DNA of 64,000 nt from Reclinomonas americana ATCC 50394 (lineage: Eukaryota; Jakobida; Jakobea; Jakobida), in the NCBI GenBank assembly GCA_048213135.1, contig PS015009.1, positions 1,488,001 through 1,552,000 on the forward strand. Reading direction: 5' to 3'. This document shows, in pieces, positions 61,602 to 64,000 of the stretch. The notes beneath the pieces are model-generated. The model had not been told where the DNA came from. It ran no database searches and saw only the letters and a program-made list of their open reading frames with translations. Within the stretch, counting starts at the first letter, position 1. Every line of letters begins with the position of its first letter. The position numbers were made by a program, and so were the translations under genes.

Positions 61602-62339
61602 ATGAAGCGATTACTCCTTTTCCTTTTCCCTGTCTTTTTCGCGGAAACGGCCCGGGCGCAGCCTGATACCGCGTTTATTCAAACCTTTACCTCTCTGGAA
61701 GTTCCGCAGGCTTATCATGGTGAATTGATGTACCTGCAGACAGACGGCACCGTCACTAAAAAAAATGCGGATGAAGTAAAACATGATAAAACCTACCTCG
61801 GCTCCTTTCCCGGGCTGGTATCGTCTGTTACTATTTACCAGGTCAATAATGAAGGAGGGCTGACCCTGCTGGGAAATTCCTTATCGGCCAAGGGTTCAAA
61901 ATATATCGTCATTTACGATTACACGCAAACACAGACTATTGAACTGAAAGATGTGGCCAATGCCAATTACCACGCACTCATTGGTGTGAGTGTACGCATG
62001 GTGGCAAGAGTCAACACCAAAAGTGCAAAGATCAATATTGCCAACCTGTACGGACTGGGCATCGCCGCCAGCAGGGATAAAGTTAACGGCTCCCTTGAAG
62101 TAAGGGTGAACGGTATCAACTCCCAGAAAGTCAATGAACTCATTCCCGTAACCGCTGACCTGTCACAGGCTTCTATTGGTACAGCGCTTCAATCCGTAGC
62201 CATGATCAAATCCCATATTTACGATGCGGAAACCGTAATTACACCCCAGTTCCTGGCATGGAGTATTGTGCGGGGGCAGAACAGCCAGAAGCCTGATGTA
62301 AAAGAGCTCTCGGATAAAGTAAGAAGCTTTAAGTTTTAA
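61602..62339 (+). CDS. Secreted hypothetical protein
   Basis: A 245-residue exported protein (signal LLLFLFPVFFAETARAQ). The mature part alternates short beta-strands and turns (GLVSSVTIYQVNNEGGLTLL; YIVIYDYTQTQTIELKDV; ALIGVSVRMVARVNTK), with an alpha/beta C-terminal half. No family recognised. Flanked by its own gap and a terminator, so probably monocistronic. Confidence 0.7.
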   Translation: MKRLLLFLFPVFFAETARAQPDTAFIQTFTSLEVPQAYHGELMYLQTDGTVTKKNADEVKHDKTYLGSFPGLVSSVTIYQVNNEGGLTLLGNSLSAKGSKYIVIYDYTQTQTIELKDVANANYHALIGVSVRMVARVNTKSAKINIANLYGLGIAASRDKVNGSLEVRVNGINSQKVNELIPVTADLSQASIGTALQSVAMIKSHIYDAETVITPQFLAWSIVRGQNSQKPDVKELSDKVRSFKF

Positions 62340-62391
62340 GAAGAAGGTTTTCGGCTGAAAGCCGGAACACAGCTATTTACCGGCAATGTTT

Positions 62392-62478
62392 TATATTTGC
62401 TATTCGCCCTCATAGGGTGTTTAGGTTTAGGGCTAAAAAAGCCGATGTCCTCCTGTTTCCACAGGAGGGCATTTTTTT
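62392..62478 (+). ncRNA. Candidate small RNA with promoter and terminator
   Basis: A TATATTTG promoter box (62392-62399) is followed about 40 bases later by a strong terminator: ATGTCCTCCTGT (62445-62456) with ACAGGAGGGCAT (62461-62472) and seven T. The predicted transcript, about 62406-62478, has no ORF of note. It may be a small RNA or the terminated leader of the next gene. Confidence 0.4.
62445..62478 (+). terminator. Rho-independent terminator
   Basis: 12-bp stem with a TTCC loop and a seven-T tail (see candidate small RNA). It lies 106 bases after the secreted protein gene and may end that transcript as well. Confidence 0.8.
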
Positions 62479-62566
62479 AATAGCAGATTCAGCGAAAGTT
62501 CCGCGTTATTTTGGACACATTATATTTTTTCATATCTTGAGTTGATCCTAATCTAAACAACCCTTT

Positions 62567-63088
62567 ATGAAAATTCATTTCCTTCTCTTTGCGCTGTCAG
62601 CCATTCTGATATTAAATGCCTGTTCCAAAAGCGACGACTCCGGCGGAACTGCCAGCGGTAATAATCCATGGGATGGTAAGTATCGTATTGAAGGCACCAT
62701 GACCGATGCGGTAGAACCTACCTATACCTGGGCCGGTAATATTTATGAGTATACACTGGAAACCACTTCGTCCACCCAGGTAAAAGTGATCTCAAAAAAC
62801 CTCGGCATACCCGGTCACCTGATCCTGGTAGGGAGTTCCCTGTCTTATTATTCCCAGTTCGGGCTCATTGTAAACTGGGACCCTTCCACCAATAAGATCA
62901 CCAGTATTACCAATTCTTATGGCCAGCCTTCTCCTAACGGCAGGTCTGCTGTACTCGATCCCTCAGGCGTGAATACCTGGGATCCGGTGACTAAGAACAT
63001 CAAAATAAAATACTGGCTGGACCAGACCGGCGTTACCGGTCACCGCACGTCATTTGACGAGACCTGGGTGTATATCGGTGCGAGGTGA
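62567..63088 (+). CDS. Lipoprotein of unknown function
   Basis: A 173-residue lipoprotein (signal LSAILILNACSKSDDSGG, Cys19). The mature beta-rich domain starts NPWDGKYRIEGTMTDAVEPTYTW and ends TSFDETWVYIGAR, resembling the small beta-sandwich lipoproteins (DUF1735/4361-like) of Bacteroidota, but without a secure family. It lies alone. Confidence 0.75.
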   Translation: MKIHFLLFALSAILILNACSKSDDSGGTASGNNPWDGKYRIEGTMTDAVEPTYTWAGNIYEYTLETTSSTQVKVISKNLGIPGHLILVGSSLSYYSQFGLIVNWDPSTNKITSITNSYGQPSPNGRSAVLDPSGVNTWDPVTKNIKIKYWLDQTGVTGHRTSFDETWVYIGAR

Positions 63089-63496
63089 TGCGTTAAACGG
63101 ATATACATTTCCTCAATTGTTTGCCGGAAGAATGAAACAATACAAAGCCAACTTTGATACAGGAAAATGCCGGTGAAGCCATTCAAACCGGGTGTATTTA
63201 TAATAAATGGCTGTTCCGCTATTGTGAATCATTTAATTATATACTTACCAATAGCAAACATCCGGCAGCGGAGAGGGAAATCATCAATAAATGAACCCGT
63301 TGCCACAGGGAAATTTTTTTAGTCATTAATATGTTAAAAGCCCTCTCGGGCATTTTCAATACAGGAAATAATACTTAATTTATAGAGGAATATTTTACTG
63401 CCAACAGGCCGGGATCCGGGTTGGCGGATAAGATATACTGTACCTGCCCTGTTAAAACGATTTAGATAACAAACCAACAACACACAAAAAACTACT
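63089..63496. other. Intergenic stretch with an orphan reading frame
   Basis: No gene with a start codon. A frame from 63136 to 63294 is open for about 50 codons without ATG and ends in a protein-like tail (YNKWLFRYCESFNYILTNSK). It may be a worn gene fragment. Nothing else seen. Confidence 0.4.
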
Positions 63497-64000
63497 ATGA
63501 TGAGAAAAGTTCTACTCTTCTTTATCGCTTTGTCGTTGTTTGTTGTGGCCTCAGCCCAGCAAAATGATGACGCTAAAGCCGTACAGCTGGTGAATGCCAA
63601 CAGCGCAGTCATCGGCCTTTCCAAAGACCAGCTCAGCAATTACAAAGTCAGCGCTACCTATTACAATGCCATAGCCGGTACACAAATGGTATACCTGCTG
63701 CAAACGTACAAGGGTGTGCCGGTATATAACCAGATGCTGGTGCTGGCATTCAAAAGCGGGAAACTCGTTTCTAACCAGGGCGCTTTCATCCCGTCTTTTG
63801 AAACAAAGATCAGTTCGCCATCCGCAACACCATCACTGGTGGCGGCATCTGCGGTAAGGGCCGCGTTTACAGAAGCCGGACTGGCTTCGCCCGGTAATGC
63901 TTTTGCAAAAAGCGTTTCGGAGAATGGCCGCAAAATCGACTTCGGTGTATTAAAAGGCGTGAATGAAAAAGTAACCGCCGAACTGATGTGGGTGCCTGTG
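63497..64000 (+). CDS. Fungalysin/thermolysin-type secreted metalloprotease, N-terminal part
   Basis: Partial: 168 codons run to the window end without a stop. A signal peptide (LLFFIALSLFVVASAQ) is followed by an FTP-type propeptide domain (LSKDQLSNYKVSATYYNA; YLLQTYKGVPVYNQMLVLAFKSGK). This prodomain goes with M36/M4 zinc metalloproteases; the catalytic HExxH region would lie beyond the window. The start at ATG 63497 is preferred; 63500 is also possible. Confidence 0.8.
   Translation, partial: MMRKVLLFFIALSLFVVASAQQNDDAKAVQLVNANSAVIGLSKDQLSNYKVSATYYNAIAGTQMVYLLQTYKGVPVYNQMLVLAFKSGKLVSNQGAFIPSFETKISSPSATPSLVAASAVRAAFTEAGLASPGNAFAKSVSENGRKIDFGVLKGVNEKVTAELMWVPV

Noticed and set aside
1-64000. 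CRISPR arrays, intact insertion sequences, integrases, rRNA genes
   Set aside because: I found no regularly spaced repeats, transposase or recombinase frames, or rRNA sequence.

Overview
The window looks like chromosomal DNA of a Bacteroidota bacterium, probably Chitinophagaceae (Chitinophaga/Niastella type). The signs are an ECF sigma/FecR/SusC/SusD set, many lipoproteins, TAnnTTTG promoter boxes, mostly weak Shine-Dalgarno sites, and a rimP-nusA-infB operon typical of the group. The family-level assignment is inference.

Region 1 (1-18.2 kb) is a polysaccharide utilization locus. A sigma/anti-sigma pair precedes a SusC-type TonB-dependent transporter, a SusD lipoprotein and a LamG lipoprotein. 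Then come two GH144-type (endo-beta-1,2-glucanase-like) enzymes, an alpha/beta-hydrolase, a GH43-like protein with F5/8C and FN3 domains, and two GH3 beta-glucosidases. The likely substrate is beta-1,2-glucan (inferred). Region 2 (18.2-27.3 kb) is core genome: HAD phosphatase, DUF4834 protein, rimP-nusA-infB, a SurA-like isomerase, hflX, a Rieske protein and an intact tRNA-Asn(GTT).

Region 3 (27.3-34.4 kb) follows the tRNA. It holds integrase-arm-like repeats without an integrase, an LRR membrane protein, a lipoprotein with YWKNG repeats, an outer-membrane beta-barrel receptor, and three decaying tRNA-like copies, each behind a terminator-like hairpin. Region 4 (34.5-42.4 kb) is a stress and envelope cluster: zinc ribbon, Hsp20, L,D-transpeptidase, a PfkB kinase with a homopolymer frameshift, UspA, OsmC and YegP.

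Region 5 (42.4-61.3 kb) is an accessory, defence-rich block that is visibly more AT-rich from 44.6 to 52.8 kb. It carries a DUF4236 protein and an XRE regulator, and a three-gene ABC-3C-type system (HNH effector, middle component, DUF2326 ATPase). A UPF0489 arginase-fold protein follows. Next is a five-gene minus-strand cluster of TIR-domain genes ending in a DRHyd-like/TPR protein that resembles the N-terminal half of ASK kinases. Further on are a VWA-like lipoprotein/membrane coiled-coil/TerB/HSDR_N-nuclease cluster, a secreted thermonuclease, and a TPR histidine kinase with its NarL-type regulator. Three intergenic inverted repeats of the form TACGG-N4-CCGTA sit 50-90 bases upstream of genes in this block and suggest a shared regulator. 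Region 6 (61.3-64 kb) has secreted proteins of unknown role, a possible small RNA, and the start of a fungalysin-type metalloprotease cut off by the window end.

The most promising candidate for an undescribed system is the TIR/DRHyd-TPR cluster at 49.4-52.7 kb.
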